Shown here: positions 25,680-33,346 of the stretch, in pieces
Position numbering within the stretch: the first letter of the stretch is position 1
How the letters are laid out: each line of letters starts with the position of its first letter
DNA from: Meiothermus sp.
Lineage (GTDB): Bacteria; Deinococcota; Deinococci; Deinococcales; Thermaceae
NCBI RefSeq assembly: GCF_026004055.1
Contig: NZ_BPIJ01000002.1
Location: 497,803 to 561,802, forward strand
Length of the DNA: 64,000 bases
Reading direction: 5' to 3'
Program-made: the position numbers and the translations under genes
The notes under the pieces: generated by a model
Database searches by the model: none
Told to the model about the DNA's origin: nothing
The model's input: only the letters and a program-made list of their open reading frames with translations

Positions 25680-25952
25680 ATGGGCAACCCAAAAAGCGTC
25701 ATCTCAAAACCCCCAACCCTAAACCACCCCACAACCCAGACCTACCTCGAGGCCGTTGAGCGGGCCAGCCGGTGCCAAGCTGCCTTGCAGGATGCCCTGC
25801 TGGCTTCCGACGCCAGCACCCTCGAGGCCCGTCTAGCCGCCTTTGCCCAGGCCCGCGCCGAGCTGCGGGCTGCCCGGTCTACCCTGCTGGCTCACGTGGC
25901 CAGTTGGACGCGGGCCATGTTCCGCCCCTGGAAGGGGGTGCGCTATGGCTAA
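25680..25952 (+). CDS. virus small protein, unknown
   Basis: A 90-aa protein, first of the early gene chain. After an N-terminal Pro/Thr-rich 20 residues it is strongly helical and alanine-rich (EARLAAFAQARAELRAARSTLL), which suggests a coiled coil. No ribosome-binding site precedes ATG 25680. It overlaps the next gene by eight bases. I do not recognise it. Confidence 0.6.
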   Translation: MGNPKSVISKPPTLNHPTTQTYLEAVERASRCQAALQDALLASDASTLEARLAAFAQARAELRAARSTLLAHVASWTRAMFRPWKGVRYG

Positions 25953-26088
25953 TGCCGAGCTGGCGTATCAGGTCTGGCTAGCCCAGCTCGCGGTGTACCG
26001 TTCGCGCTTGCAGGTGCTCGAGCTATTCCTGCTGTGCGAGCGCATGGAACTGGTGCTCGAATCGAGCCGGGAGGTGGGCCATGCCTAA
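25945..26088 (+). CDS. virus small protein, unknown (47 aa)
   Basis: A 47-aa helical protein (MANAELAYQVWLAQLAVYRS) starting inside the end of the previous gene with GGGGG upstream, and overlapping the next start by eight bases. Support comes from the tight overlaps on both sides, not from similarity. Confidence 0.55.
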   Translation: MANAELAYQVWLAQLAVYRSRLQVLELFLLCERMELVLESSREVGHA

Positions 26089-26317
26089 CCCCACCCCCGA
26101 GTACATCACTGGCCTGCTCAAAGGATTGGGTCTCGAGCGCGTCTTGGTGATCCGGGTTGGCCCCCGGAGCAATCTGTGGGAGGTGGCCTGTGTGCGGTCG
26201 GGCCGCCACTATTTTGCCCGTTCAACCTCGTTGGCGCTGGCCAGCCGCCAGCTTTTACGCAAGCTGGGCTACTCGCCCAAGCGTATTGCCGATCTGCTGG
26301 GGGGTAAAAATGCCTAG
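26081..26317 (+). CDS. virus small protein, unknown (78 aa)
   Basis: A 78-aa basic protein with a beta-like first half (RVLVIRVGPRSNLWEVACV) and a helical second half (ASRQLLRKLGYSPKRIADLL), possibly nucleic-acid binding. GGAGGTGGGCC precedes the ATG. Overlaps both neighbours by eight bases. Confidence 0.6.
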   Translation: MPNPTPEYITGLLKGLGLERVLVIRVGPRSNLWEVACVRSGRHYFARSTSLALASRQLLRKLGYSPKRIADLLGGKNA

Positions 26318-26573
26318 CCCATCACGCTATGCCCTGCAGGATCAGCAGTTCAAAGATTTGCTGCTTAGGGTGTGCTCCCACACCCAGCACCCAGGGATAA
26401 AGTTTCTGGCCCTGATCCGCAAACGCCATCAGGGAGCCATCATCTGGCTTTGCACCAGCACCAGCAAAAAGCCCGAGTTCATGGATCTTTGGGGCACCGG
26501 CGAAAGCCTTTTTGAGGCCCTGCAAGACCTGGCAAATCTGCTGGGCTTGCCGAGACAGGAGGGCTCTCTATGA
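26310..26573 (+). CDS. virus small protein, unknown (87 aa)
   Basis: An 87-aa protein starting MPSPSRYALQDQQFKDLL, overlapping the previous stop. It shares with its predecessor a pattern of a beta-like core (FLALIRKRHQGAIIWL) followed by a helix (SLFEALQDLANLLGL). No TM segment. Overlaps the next gene as ATGA. Confidence 0.6.
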   Translation: MPSPSRYALQDQQFKDLLLRVCSHTQHPGIKFLALIRKRHQGAIIWLCTSTSKKPEFMDLWGTGESLFEALQDLANLLGLPRQEGSL

Positions 26574-26875
26574 AGTGCCGCGTCTGTGGGTGCACCACCG
26601 ATCAGGCCTGCGTGTGCGAGCAGCCCTACCGTACCGGAACGTGTTACTGGCTTGAGCCCAACCTGTGCAGCGCTTGCGGCGGGCTGCCTTTGGAAAAGTC
26701 CTTTATCTGGACGATCTGGCTGCTGTCCGATCCACAGCCCGGCGAGACCGCCGCTATACAAAATGAAGTTCGTCCAGCACGCAAAAACCGAGGCTCTATA
26801 AGCCACGCTAAGGCCCCTCGAACGAGGGCCCTGGGGGTAGACACGGGGGCAAAGAAGGGGGGCAGGGTTAAATGA
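26570..26875 (+). CDS. virus cysteine-rich zinc-finger-like protein
   Basis: A 101-aa protein beginning MKCRVCGCTTDQACVCEQ, with further cysteines in LCSACG. Eight cysteines in the first 40 residues suggest a zinc-binding module; such short MKCRVCGC proteins are common in phages. The C-terminal 35 residues are basic and probably disordered. Overlaps the neighbours by four bases on each side. Confidence 0.7.
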   Translation: MKCRVCGCTTDQACVCEQPYRTGTCYWLEPNLCSACGGLPLEKSFIWTIWLLSDPQPGETAAIQNEVRPARKNRGSISHAKAPRTRALGVDTGAKKGGRVK

Positions 26876-27828
26876 CAGCTTCCTCCGTCTCTATCTCTTA
26901 CACCCGGCTCAAGGAGGACTACCTACGAAACCCGCCCAAGGTTCGCAAGGACATCTACACTTACCTGAACCAGATCGCCGGCGAGGCCCGCCGCTTGCAC
27001 GGTCTATCCCAGCAGCCCTACGAACTTTATAAGAAGCTCTTAGAGGCCGCGCTGCTCTGGGTAGGGCACAAGCGGCTGTTTACCCTGCCCAAGCAGGTCA
27101 CCATCCATGCCCCCCTCGAGCAGATCGCCCTGGATTTCTGGGTGCACCGCCACACCATCAAAAACTGGCTACGGCCCTTGGTACAGGCCGGCCTGGTGGT
27201 CTACCGGCCCCAGAAGGTCACCGCCTGGGGCCGTACCTGCCACACCGGCACGGTCTGGTTTGTAAGCCTTGACCCCACCCGCCCCGCCCGTCTGATCTGG
27301 GGCGACATGCGGCACACCTTCCGCAACCTGGAGCAGGACAAGGCCAACGGAAAGCTGTCCTACACGGTGATTCGACATACAAAAGAAAGTGGACAGTTAA
27401 GGTCTGATGCAGGTCTTCTTAACTGGGCTATCCCCTCCACATCTATTCAACCCGAGAATAATCTGTATGTCGAAAACCCGTCCAGCACGGTAGAAGCGCT
27501 TTTTGAAGTGGAGTTTGCCAGCCGAAAAGAGGTGGGCGAGGTGGTGGAGCGGGCGGCCAAGGCCATCCTGGTAGCCCTGGGGGATGACCCCCGGCGCTTT
27601 GGGGGCTGGGCCTGGATACTCTGGCAGGCCCGCCGGCTGGCCGATGTGGGCCAGAGTGTTTTTGCCCGCCTGTACGAGCAAATCCGACGAGGAATGGACG
27701 CCCGCGAGCGTGGGCGTCTCGACAACCCCGCCGCCTACACCCGGCACCTGATGGAAGAGTCGGGTCTGCTGGACATGCTGCGGCTGGCCCCTGTTCGACG
27801 GGTGGCGTACCTGGGGAGGCAGCAATGA
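26872..27828 (+). CDS. virus HTH protein, putative replication initiator
   Basis: A 318-aa protein and the largest of the early region. Residues about 78-112 (IALDFWVHRHTIKNWLRPLV) form a helix-turn-helix with a winged extension (QAGLVVYRPQKVT). The C-terminal part from about 220 is helical and alanine/arginine-rich. Its place in the early operon and its size suit a replication initiator or early regulator; I see no HUH, primase or helicase motif. Overlaps the methyltransferase gene as ATGA. Confidence 0.65.
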   Translation: MTASSVSISYTRLKEDYLRNPPKVRKDIYTYLNQIAGEARRLHGLSQQPYELYKKLLEAALLWVGHKRLFTLPKQVTIHAPLEQIALDFWVHRHTIKNWLRPLVQAGLVVYRPQKVTAWGRTCHTGTVWFVSLDPTRPARLIWGDMRHTFRNLEQDKANGKLSYTVIRHTKESGQLRSDAGLLNWAIPSTSIQPENNLYVENPSSTVEALFEVEFASRKEVGEVVERAAKAILVALGDDPRRFGGWAWILWQARRLADVGQSVFARLYEQIRRGMDARERGRLDNPAAYTRHLMEESGLLDMLRLAPVRRVAYLGRQQ

Positions 27829-28706
27829 GCTACCCCGGCGGAAAGGGTGGGGAAGGGGTCTACCACCGCCTAATTTCGATGATTCCTCCCCATCGGGTCT
27901 ACATCGAGGCGTGTCTAGGTGGCGGAGCGATTTTGAGGCACAAACGCCCATCTAAAATATCGCTAGCTTTTGACCCGGATGCAGCTGCACTAGACGCTTT
28001 TGACCAGGTGGGCCTTAAAGCCCAGGGCGTTTCGGTTTGGGTGCTAAAGGAATCCCACTTTTCTAACAAAGCCTACCTGGATTTATGGGATCTTAGCCCA
28101 CATCCTACGGTTGCACTGATTCAAGGGGATGTGCTGCAAAAGATTTGGAATTACCGGCGCTTATTAAATGAGCACTGCTTTGTGTACTTTGACCCACCAT
28201 ATTTGCGGTCTACACGTAGGAGCAAGCGACCACTTTACCAATACGAATGGTCTGATGAGCAGCACTTGCGGATGCTCGAGCTGGCCAAGTCGCTGCGGGC
28301 TAAGGTAATGATTTCAGGCTACTGGTCAGAAATGTATGCTCAAGCGCTACAGGGATGGCGGGTCGTCTCATTTGACGCACAAACGCGCCAGGGGCCAGCC
28401 ACCGAGTTTGTCTGGATGAACTATCCAGAGCCCAACCAGCTACACGATTACCGCTATTTAGGGCGGGACTGGGTAGACCGCCAGCGCATACGTCGTAAGG
28501 CAACCAGGTGGTTAGAAAAGCTGAAAAAACTACCACCGAATGAGCGCTATGCCATTTTGGATGTGCTGAACACCTATTTACAAACACCCCAATCAGGATT
28601 GTCTAGCCCAGCTCGGGGCCCCCTAGACACACCCGACTATGAAGGCCCCACTAGTCAAGAATATCTAGGCTTACCGGTATTCACTGCCGAGAAGGAATGT
28701 TTATGA
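27825..28706 (+). CDS. virus D12-class DNA adenine N6-methyltransferase
   Basis: A 293-aa member of the Dam-like family. The N-terminal SYPGGKGG corresponds to the KxxGGK SAM loop, EACLGGGAI to motif I (normally with FxGxG), and VYFDPPYLRS is the catalytic DPPY motif IV. The C-terminal 70 residues are not conserved. No restriction enzyme gene is near, so it is an orphan that may guard virus DNA or mark replication. The reading frame is visibly AT-richer than its neighbours. Overlaps at both ends by four bases. Confidence 0.88.
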   Translation: MSYPGGKGGEGVYHRLISMIPPHRVYIEACLGGGAILRHKRPSKISLAFDPDAAALDAFDQVGLKAQGVSVWVLKESHFSNKAYLDLWDLSPHPTVALIQGDVLQKIWNYRRLLNEHCFVYFDPPYLRSTRRSKRPLYQYEWSDEQHLRMLELAKSLRAKVMISGYWSEMYAQALQGWRVVSFDAQTRQGPATEFVWMNYPEPNQLHDYRYLGRDWVDRQRIRRKATRWLEKLKKLPPNERYAILDVLNTYLQTPQSGLSSPARGPLDTPDYEGPTSQEYLGLPVFTAEKECL

Positions 28707-29023
28707 CCACTGAACAACTCAAAGCAGCCTGGGAGATGCTTTCCAATATCCGCATTGGCCTGCGCCTTTACACCGCTTTGAAGCCCCACACCAGCACCCG
28801 CCACCGCATCCGCGATGGCTACCGCACCACCAGTAGTAGGAAGCTGTACCCCATCCTCGAGAACCTATACCTCCAGGGATACAGCACCTGGGAGGCCTGG
28901 CGCATCATCCGCGAGCAGGGAGAGGTCATCTCGCGGCAAACCGTCTGGAAGCGCTGGAAGGAGTTCGAGGCCAAGTACCCCGAAGCCCTGCTCAAATACG
29001 GCAAAAAGGAGAAAAAATCATGA
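28703..29023 (+). CDS. virus HTH DNA-binding protein
   Basis: A 106-aa basic protein. The segment GYSTWEAWRIIREQGEVISRQTVWKRW looks like a helix-turn-helix similar to transposase/resolvase tails, and the N-terminal half is basic and helical. AAGGAATG precedes ATG 28703. It could be an early regulator. Overlaps the methyltransferase stop and the next small gene as ATGA. Confidence 0.65.
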   Translation: MTTEQLKAAWEMLSNIRIGLRLYTALKPHTSTRHRIRDGYRTTSSRKLYPILENLYLQGYSTWEAWRIIREQGEVISRQTVWKRWKEFEAKYPEALLKYGKKEKKS

Positions 29024-29163
29024 TTGCTTTGGGTTTGTTGTGGCTCCTCATCATCATGCTGCTATCTATCTTTCCAGAACACCCGTGGCTACAAGCGGTG
29101 CTGCTCACGGTGGCAGCTATAGCCATTGCCTTGTGGGTTGCTGCTGCTGCCGTGAGGCGATGA
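29020..29163 (+). CDS. virus two-TM mini-protein (47 aa)
   Basis: A 47-aa hydrophobic protein, MIALGLLWLLIIMLLSIF, a short turn with HPW, then AVLLTVAAIAIALWVAAAA. Two TM segments fill the whole protein, as in small holins or membrane anchors. AAAAGGAG stands before the ATG and the gene is joined to its neighbours without gaps. Function unknown. Confidence 0.65.
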   Translation: MIALGLLWLLIIMLLSIFPEHPWLQAVLLTVAAIAIALWVAAAAVRR

Positions 29164-29628
29164 ATGCGTTACTACATCGAACAGCTTTTGCTGGATGGCC
29201 CACTAGACCTAGAGACGCTGGCCAAGCGATTACAGGTTTCCAGAGACGAAATGAGTGCAGAGCTAGCTAGTTTGCAGGAGGAAGGATTCATCTACCTGCG
29301 TTCGGATAATCGCTGGAGCCTCTATTCCCCTCACTGGAAAGATGCCATTCTCGAGAAGATCACCCGGCGGGATATTTTCATAGACGATGTGGACGATGTT
29401 CTTCGCAGCCCAAAGAGCCTCAAACAGTTGGTCAGATATGTGGTTGTTGGGGGTAGAAAATATGCCCGGTACCAGTACGTTGGCATGACTCAAGGCTCGA
29501 GGCTGATCCAGGTTTTCATTGACCACCCCCAGTTCAGCCGGGAAGCTCCCAGTGTTGGGGTTTCAGCGTATAATGCAGAAGAGCAGGAAAAGAAATGGTA
29601 CAAGAGAAGAAATCGCGGAAAACCATAA
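29164..29628 (+). CDS. virus winged-helix protein
   Basis: A 154-aa protein whose first 60 residues (ETLAKRLQVSRDEMSAELASL then EEGFIYLRSDNRWSLY) form a winged helix. The rest is mixed and charged with no recognised domain. It may be the virus repressor or another early regulator. It starts directly after the stop of the mini-protein and overlaps the following gene by 34 bases. Confidence 0.65.
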   Translation: MRYYIEQLLLDGPLDLETLAKRLQVSRDEMSAELASLQEEGFIYLRSDNRWSLYSPHWKDAILEKITRRDIFIDDVDDVLRSPKSLKQLVRYVVVGGRKYARYQYVGMTQGSRLIQVFIDHPQFSREAPSVGVSAYNAEEQEKKWYKRRNRGKP

Positions 29629-29789
29629 CCGATCCTAACCGGCTTCGAGAGCGCTTTGCTTCCCATGAGCAGGCCTCTGAGTACCTGGATACCGTCTACA
29701 TTCCTCTAGGGGTGGGACAGGGCCCTGTGGAGCCTAACAAGCCCATCAAAGGGCCCAAGAGTCCTCGAGGCAACCGTCCTAAGCCCTAA
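29595..29789 (+). CDS. virus small basic protein (64 aa)
   Basis: A 64-aa protein, MVQEKKSRKTITDPNRLRER, with a proline/glycine-rich basic tail (GPKSPRGNRPKP). CAGGAAAAGAA precedes the ATG. Last gene of the early operon; a terminator follows. Function unknown. Confidence 0.55.
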   Translation: MVQEKKSRKTITDPNRLRERFASHEQASEYLDTVYIPLGVGQGPVEPNKPIKGPKSPRGNRPKP

Positions 29790-29805
29790 TGGTTTCTTTC
29801 ATTGG

Positions 29806-29834
29806 CACCAGGCGTTACGCCTGGTGTAATTTTG
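29806..29834 (+). terminator. terminator of the virus early operon
   Basis: CACCAGGCG (29806-29814) pairs perfectly with CGCCTGGTG (29818-29826) across TTA and is followed by TAATTTTG. It separates the early chain from the next unit. Confidence 0.8.
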
Positions 29835-29903
29835 TGCAAATACTGCCTTCATGCGGGCCGTTTTTATTACACTAAGGTCAGCTATTTTCTTGGAGGTTGA
29901 CCG

Positions 29904-30359
29904 TTGCAGACTTTTGACCCTACACCGCCCAGCTCCCGCACCCGCCAAAAAGCCAGCTATGACCGCTCGCTAGCCCACCGCCTGGGTTTGCGGGCCTGTG
30001 CCAAGCGCCAGCCCCTAAGCCCAGCCGAGATCGAACATCGGCATATGCTCGAGGTCATCACCGGCTCCAGGGAGGCTGCTGAGTACCTGGCCCACGAGTT
30101 CCCTACCCTATACGCCCTGGCTCAGTTTGGGAGCAAGTACGGCTTCAAGCGCTTGGAATTTTGCCCTGGGGTAAGCTATGCCGCCATCGGGAAGCTCGAG
30201 GTCTGGCTCGAGTCTCAGGGTCGGGTGGGGATGCAGCTCACGGTAGACTTGCTCGACCAGCTCAGCAGCAAGATTACCCCCGACACCACCCCCGAGCAGC
30301 TCAAGGCCATGCTGGATAACGTCAAAGCCTATCTGACCCAGGAAGCCAACCCCACCTAG
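29904..30359 (+). CDS. virus protein, unknown (151 aa)
   Basis: A 151-aa, mostly helical soluble protein starting at TTG 29904 with GGAGG at a good distance. It begins MQTFDPTPPSSRTRQKASYD and contains a basic first third. No known motif. It is the first gene after the early terminator and stands alone before a long inverted repeat, so it is probably transcribed separately. Confidence 0.6.
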   Translation: MQTFDPTPPSSRTRQKASYDRSLAHRLGLRACAKRQPLSPAEIEHRHMLEVITGSREAAEYLAHEFPTLYALAQFGSKYGFKRLEFCPGVSYAAIGKLEVWLESQGRVGMQLTVDLLDQLSSKITPDTTPEQLKAMLDNVKAYLTQEANPT

Positions 30360-30363
30360 CAAG

Positions 30364-30400
30364 TCGGTCAAAATGCTGTGGCCTACAGGATTTTGACTGA
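30364..30400. promoter_or_regulatory. 37-bp inverted repeat in a virus intergenic region
   Basis: TC-GTCAAAAT-CTGT pairs with ACAG-ATTTTGAC-GA across GGCCT with single mismatches. It begins right after the stop at 30359. It could be a terminator stem or an operator; there is no T-run on either side. Confidence 0.6.
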
Positions 30401-30403
30401 ATG

Positions 30404-30438
30404 GCTTAAGCAAGGTGCATCTGCAGGTTGCACATGCA
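30404..30438. promoter_or_regulatory. shared virus regulatory motif, site 1
   Basis: The palindrome GCTTAAGC (30404-30411) is followed by CAGGTTGCACATGCA (30424-30438). The same pair of motifs, inverted, occurs at 31501-31522 upstream of the next operon. Confidence 0.45.
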
Positions 30439-30507
30439 AGGCGGTTATATTTGGCAAACCGACGCTTGCTTTATTGGCATACTGGGGATGCTCGAGGAGG
30501 TGAACTG

Positions 30508-30996
30508 GTGGCAACGTCACAGCCCACATCGAAACCTACCACAGGTGGCTACTTACCCTATACCTTCCAACAAGACAAGCGCTCAATACAGGCCAAGATT
30601 GAGGACGGCTGGCTTTTCTTGGCATCAAAAGCGGCCAACGGCGATCTCAATCTTTACCGCCTAGACCTGGGCAAGGTTTGCTCTTTGGGCATGAAGGTTA
30701 TCCCAGGAAAAACCCCTTGGGGTGCCTTTATCACCATGCTTGTTTTTTCCGGTCTTTATTACTACACCGATCCGCTTGCTAGCTACTTCACCTTTGATAC
30801 CCAGTGGCTTGGATCGGTAGGGATAGCTTTGGCGGGCCTGATAATCCTGCTTTTTGGAAAGCCGCCAGGAAATACGGTTTTACGCATCACCACAGAGTCG
30901 GGTGAAGTGGTTGATCTTGATGGCGTGGACAGCGAGATGGAGGTGCTCGAGGGATATCTTTGGGAAGCCATCCAAAAAGAGCGAGGCTTTGTTTAG
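30508..30996 (+). CDS. virus membrane protein with two TM segments
   Basis: A 162-aa protein starting at GTG 30508, seven bases after AGGAGG. Residues about 70-90 (AFITMLVFSGLYYY) and 100-120 (LGSVGIALAGLIILLFG) are TM segments; a soluble tail with ITTESGEVVDLDG follows. An in-frame ATG at 30415 is unlikely since it would cover a regulatory repeat. Function unknown. Confidence 0.65.
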   Translation: MATSQPTSKPTTGGYLPYTFQQDKRSIQAKIEDGWLFLASKAANGDLNLYRLDLGKVCSLGMKVIPGKTPWGAFITMLVFSGLYYYTDPLASYFTFDTQWLGSVGIALAGLIILLFGKPPGNTVLRITTESGEVVDLDGVDSEMEVLEGYLWEAIQKERGFV

Positions 30997-31012
30997 TGGA
31001 CGTGGAGGTAAG

Positions 31013-31456
31013 ATGAAAAACATCGTTTTGGCGTTGTTGATGATTGGTGTGATCCCGGCCCTGGCCCAGGGTTCATCGTGTCAGGACTTTGATTGGGCGA
31101 AGGATGTGCTTGGAATTGTCAAAGCACACCCATACCCTGGGCGCGTTGTGGTTCAGGCCTCAGGCAACACCTACCGCATTGGAGTCCCCTGGCAGCGGGT
31201 ACCCGGCTACGGGGTGCAGCGCCTTGAAATCATCCCCACCAGGGGCCGCGACGTCGGTCAGCCCTTCGCCTATACGGATGGCCTGTGGTGCTCTGATCCA
31301 CAGGTGAAGTACGCGGACTTCGACGGCAAGATGTTCTGGATCAGCGTCCCGCGCTGGATGCTCAACGGTGGGTGCTACGAGGCCCTGATTTATCGGTTTG
31401 GGCCAGGCCGTGAGTCCCTGGAGCGCCGTCAGTACAGTTTTTGTTTCAACCCATAA
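31013..31456 (+). CDS. virus secreted protein, unknown
   Basis: A 147-aa protein with a clear signal peptide, MKNIVLALLMIGVIPALAQG, and four cysteines in the mature part that could form disulfides. GGAGG precedes ATG 31013. Secreted virus proteins of this kind can be exclusion or lysogenic-conversion factors; that is only a possibility here. It lies 16 bases after the preceding gene. Confidence 0.7.
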   Translation: MKNIVLALLMIGVIPALAQGSSCQDFDWAKDVLGIVKAHPYPGRVVVQASGNTYRIGVPWQRVPGYGVQRLEIIPTRGRDVGQPFAYTDGLWCSDPQVKYADFDGKMFWISVPRWMLNGGCYEALIYRFGPGRESLERRQYSFCFNP

Positions 31457-31500
31457 GCAAATCAGTCTAAACCCTCTGCCACACAGCATCTTGACCGAAC

Positions 31501-31537
31501 TGCACACGCAACCTGCTTAAGCAACCCGCACACGCAA
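31501..31537. promoter_or_regulatory. shared virus regulatory motif, site 2, with direct repeat
   Basis: GCACACGCAA occurs at 31502-31511 and 31528-31537, 26 bases apart. Between them is the palindrome GCTTAAGC (31515-31522). TGCACACGCAACCTG is the inverse of the motif at 30424-30438 with three differences. TTGACC at 31491 and TTAGAT at 31544 are possible promoter parts. Confidence 0.5.
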
Positions 31538-31554
31538 TTCGCCTTAGATTTTCA

Positions 31555-31580
31555 GGCCCCCAGGCCCTAGCGTGGGGGCC
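31555..31580 (+). promoter_or_regulatory. hairpin covering the ribosome site of the late operon
   Basis: GGCCCCCA (31555-31562) pairs perfectly with TGGGGGCC (31573-31580). The right arm ends one base before the ATG at 31581 and includes its only purine-rich ribosome site. Confidence 0.55.
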
Positions 31581-31886
31581 ATGTCTTTGAACCAGCGCGT
31601 GGTTCGGATTGGCCAAAACGAGCACATCGGTGAGGGCGAGCGGCTGTTCAAGCTAACCGCCAAAAATGACCTTACCCGCAAGCTGTTGCAACGGCTGGCC
31701 AACAGCTTCGGCTTGTGGGATCAAGCCGTTATTCCAGTGCTCGAGCAGGCCCTATCCCGCAACGGGTTCAAAGTCACCCTACAAAGAACCAACTTCGTAA
31801 CCTCTGGGGGTAAGCGCGTTTTTAGAACCCGCAAGTGGTTCGAGAAAGACGCGCTCTATTTTTGGGCCACAGTGAGGAAAGCATAA
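31581..31886 (+). CDS. virus protein, unknown (101 aa)
   Basis: A 101-aa basic protein, MSLNQRVVRIGQNEHIGEGE, with a helical centre and a C-terminal RTRKWFEKDALYFW. First gene of the long late operon. ATG 31581 is chosen over an in-frame GTG at 31572, which lies in the hairpin. No known motif. Confidence 0.6.
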   Translation: MSLNQRVVRIGQNEHIGEGERLFKLTAKNDLTRKLLQRLANSFGLWDQAVIPVLEQALSRNGFKVTLQRTNFVTSGGKRVFRTRKWFEKDALYFWATVRKA

Positions 31887-32236
31887 TGCCACCAGTCTTA
31901 GTAATGCAGTGGATCGCCGCCGCCCTGGTGGCAAAGTTTGCGGCTCCCTACTTTGGCATCAACCTGGATGTTTTCCGGCCCCCCTCGCCACCCCCTGGTC
32001 AGCCCCAGCAGCCCGTAACCAACAGCAGCACCCCCCCGAAAAGCGGCCCATCAACCGGTAGCACCCTGCGCGATTTCGTGAATCAGCCGGTGAGCGTGCT
32101 GGGGGTTGCTGCCATCACCTTTGCCTCGGTGTTCCTGGTGGCCCAAATACGGGCAGCGGGCCGCGATGCCGCCAACTCGCTCAAGGAGACCACCTCGGCC
32201 CTCTCCAACCCCGAAGGAGCGGTGAAGGTCAAATGA
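31886..32236 (+). CDS. virus membrane protein (116 aa)
   Basis: A 116-aa protein with a hydrophobic N-terminus (VMQWIAAALVAKFAAPYFG), a proline-rich linker (PPSPPPGQPQQP) and a second TM segment (VLGVAAITFASVFLVAQI). The start overlaps the previous stop by one base. Probably a virion membrane protein. Confidence 0.65.
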   Translation: MPPVLVMQWIAAALVAKFAAPYFGINLDVFRPPSPPPGQPQQPVTNSSTPPKSGPSTGSTLRDFVNQPVSVLGVAAITFASVFLVAQIRAAGRDAANSLKETTSALSNPEGAVKVK

Positions 32237-32706
32237 GACGCAACGCGCAAGGCCGGGTAGACCTATCTTTGGGCGGGTTAATACAAGCTCAAACAATACC
32301 CTCCACTTCCCAACCGGCAGCAACCAGTCCTGTGCAGGCCAACCGGGAAGTTGCAGTGAATCGTGCGGTGGTTGAGCACGTTGACCAGGCCACCGCACGG
32401 TTCGAGGGGCTAGACCCCTTTACGCGCTCGTTGATCGAGCAAAACCCCCTAGTACCCCAGATTCAGCCCAGGGTCGAGAAAGCGAAAGCCCATGCTGTAA
32501 AGCCGGGCGTAAAGCCCAAGCCAGCGGCCAGCGGCTCCCTCGACGGCCTTTTCATGATGTTGGGCGCAGCTTTGGCCACCGGCGCGGGTGGCCTGGCCCT
32601 GGCCAAAGCCAAACCCGAGCAGCCACAGCCAACCCTGTCTAGGGTACCGGCAGACCAGCCAGCTCTGGCTAGCCCAGCTCCAGCTTTCCACATTCCTACC
32701 CGGTGA
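32233..32706 (+). CDS. virus protein with central TM segment (157 aa)
   Basis: A 157-aa protein with a polar first 90 residues, a TM or membrane-associated stretch (LFMMLGAALATGAGGLALA, about 105-124) and a proline/alanine-rich tail. Overlaps the previous gene as ATGA. Likely a structural protein of the internal membrane; no family recognised. Confidence 0.6.
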   Translation: MRRNAQGRVDLSLGGLIQAQTIPSTSQPAATSPVQANREVAVNRAVVEHVDQATARFEGLDPFTRSLIEQNPLVPQIQPRVEKAKAHAVKPGVKPKPAASGSLDGLFMMLGAALATGAGGLALAKAKPEQPQPTLSRVPADQPALASPAPAFHIPTR

Positions 32707-32709
32707 TTT

Positions 32710-33333
32710 ATGGAAGAGACCCTGCTCAACGAAACCCAGCCTGGAGCTGAAACCGCCCCTGCTGAACCCCACCCCGAGTTCGACCCGGATTTCCTGGCCG
32801 ACATCGAGGAGGCCCGAAACATGTCGCTGGAGGATGCTATCGCGGGTGATAGCAAACCCAGCGCACCGCCTACCAAACCGGTGCCCAAAGCCAACCCCGA
32901 GATCACCCCCAAGTTGGCCCGCATCATGGCCTTTTTGATGGGGCTTGATCTCTCGCCAGCAGTGCGCGAGCAGTTCGTGCGCGACATCGAACACAACGAG
33001 CTGATCGTATTCGTCCTGGACGAAATGCTCGACTTCCCCGGTGCTTTTGCCCAGATGGGCGGCCAGGGCCTCCAGAACCTCCCCCCAGCAGTGCGCTTGT
33101 TCGGTGGTCTCGCAGTGCTGGCCGGAGTGAGCTTCATGACCAAAGGTGCGTATGCGGCAGCCGATAGACAACTCCCTCCCAGCGACCTTGCAGGGGCCAC
33201 CGTCCCCGGTGTCGAGTTCAAGCCGGAAGACCTCGAGCAGCCTACCGCCCCTGCTGTTTCTGGTGATGGCGGGATTGGCGATCTTAGCAGCCTCCTATCC
33301 GGCCTTAAGCAAGAAGCCCGCTCAGTCTCCTAG
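32710..33333 (+). CDS. virus protein, possible VP11-like membrane-associated protein
   Basis: A 207-aa acidic protein with a disordered N-terminal 60 residues, a helical core (ITPKLARIMAFLMGLDLS), and a hydrophobic stretch (VRLFGGLAVLAGVSFM). Size and place upstream of the packaging ATPase recall VP11 of P23-77, a membrane-associated virion protein of about 22 kDa; this is inference from synteny. Its last 188 bases also lie in an open frame joined to the next gene. Confidence 0.6.
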   Translation: MEETLLNETQPGAETAPAEPHPEFDPDFLADIEEARNMSLEDAIAGDSKPSAPPTKPVPKANPEITPKLARIMAFLMGLDLSPAVREQFVRDIEHNELIVFVLDEMLDFPGAFAQMGGQGLQNLPPAVRLFGGLAVLAGVSFMTKGAYAAADRQLPPSDLAGATVPGVEFKPEDLEQPTAPAVSGDGGIGDLSSLLSGLKQEARSVS

Positions 33334-33346
33334 GAGAAACCAGCGA

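Noticed and set aside
31491-31549. Definite promoter for the virus late operon from TTGACC and TTAGAT.
   Set aside because: The two boxes are not at a workable spacing with each other, so no confident promoter can be drawn.
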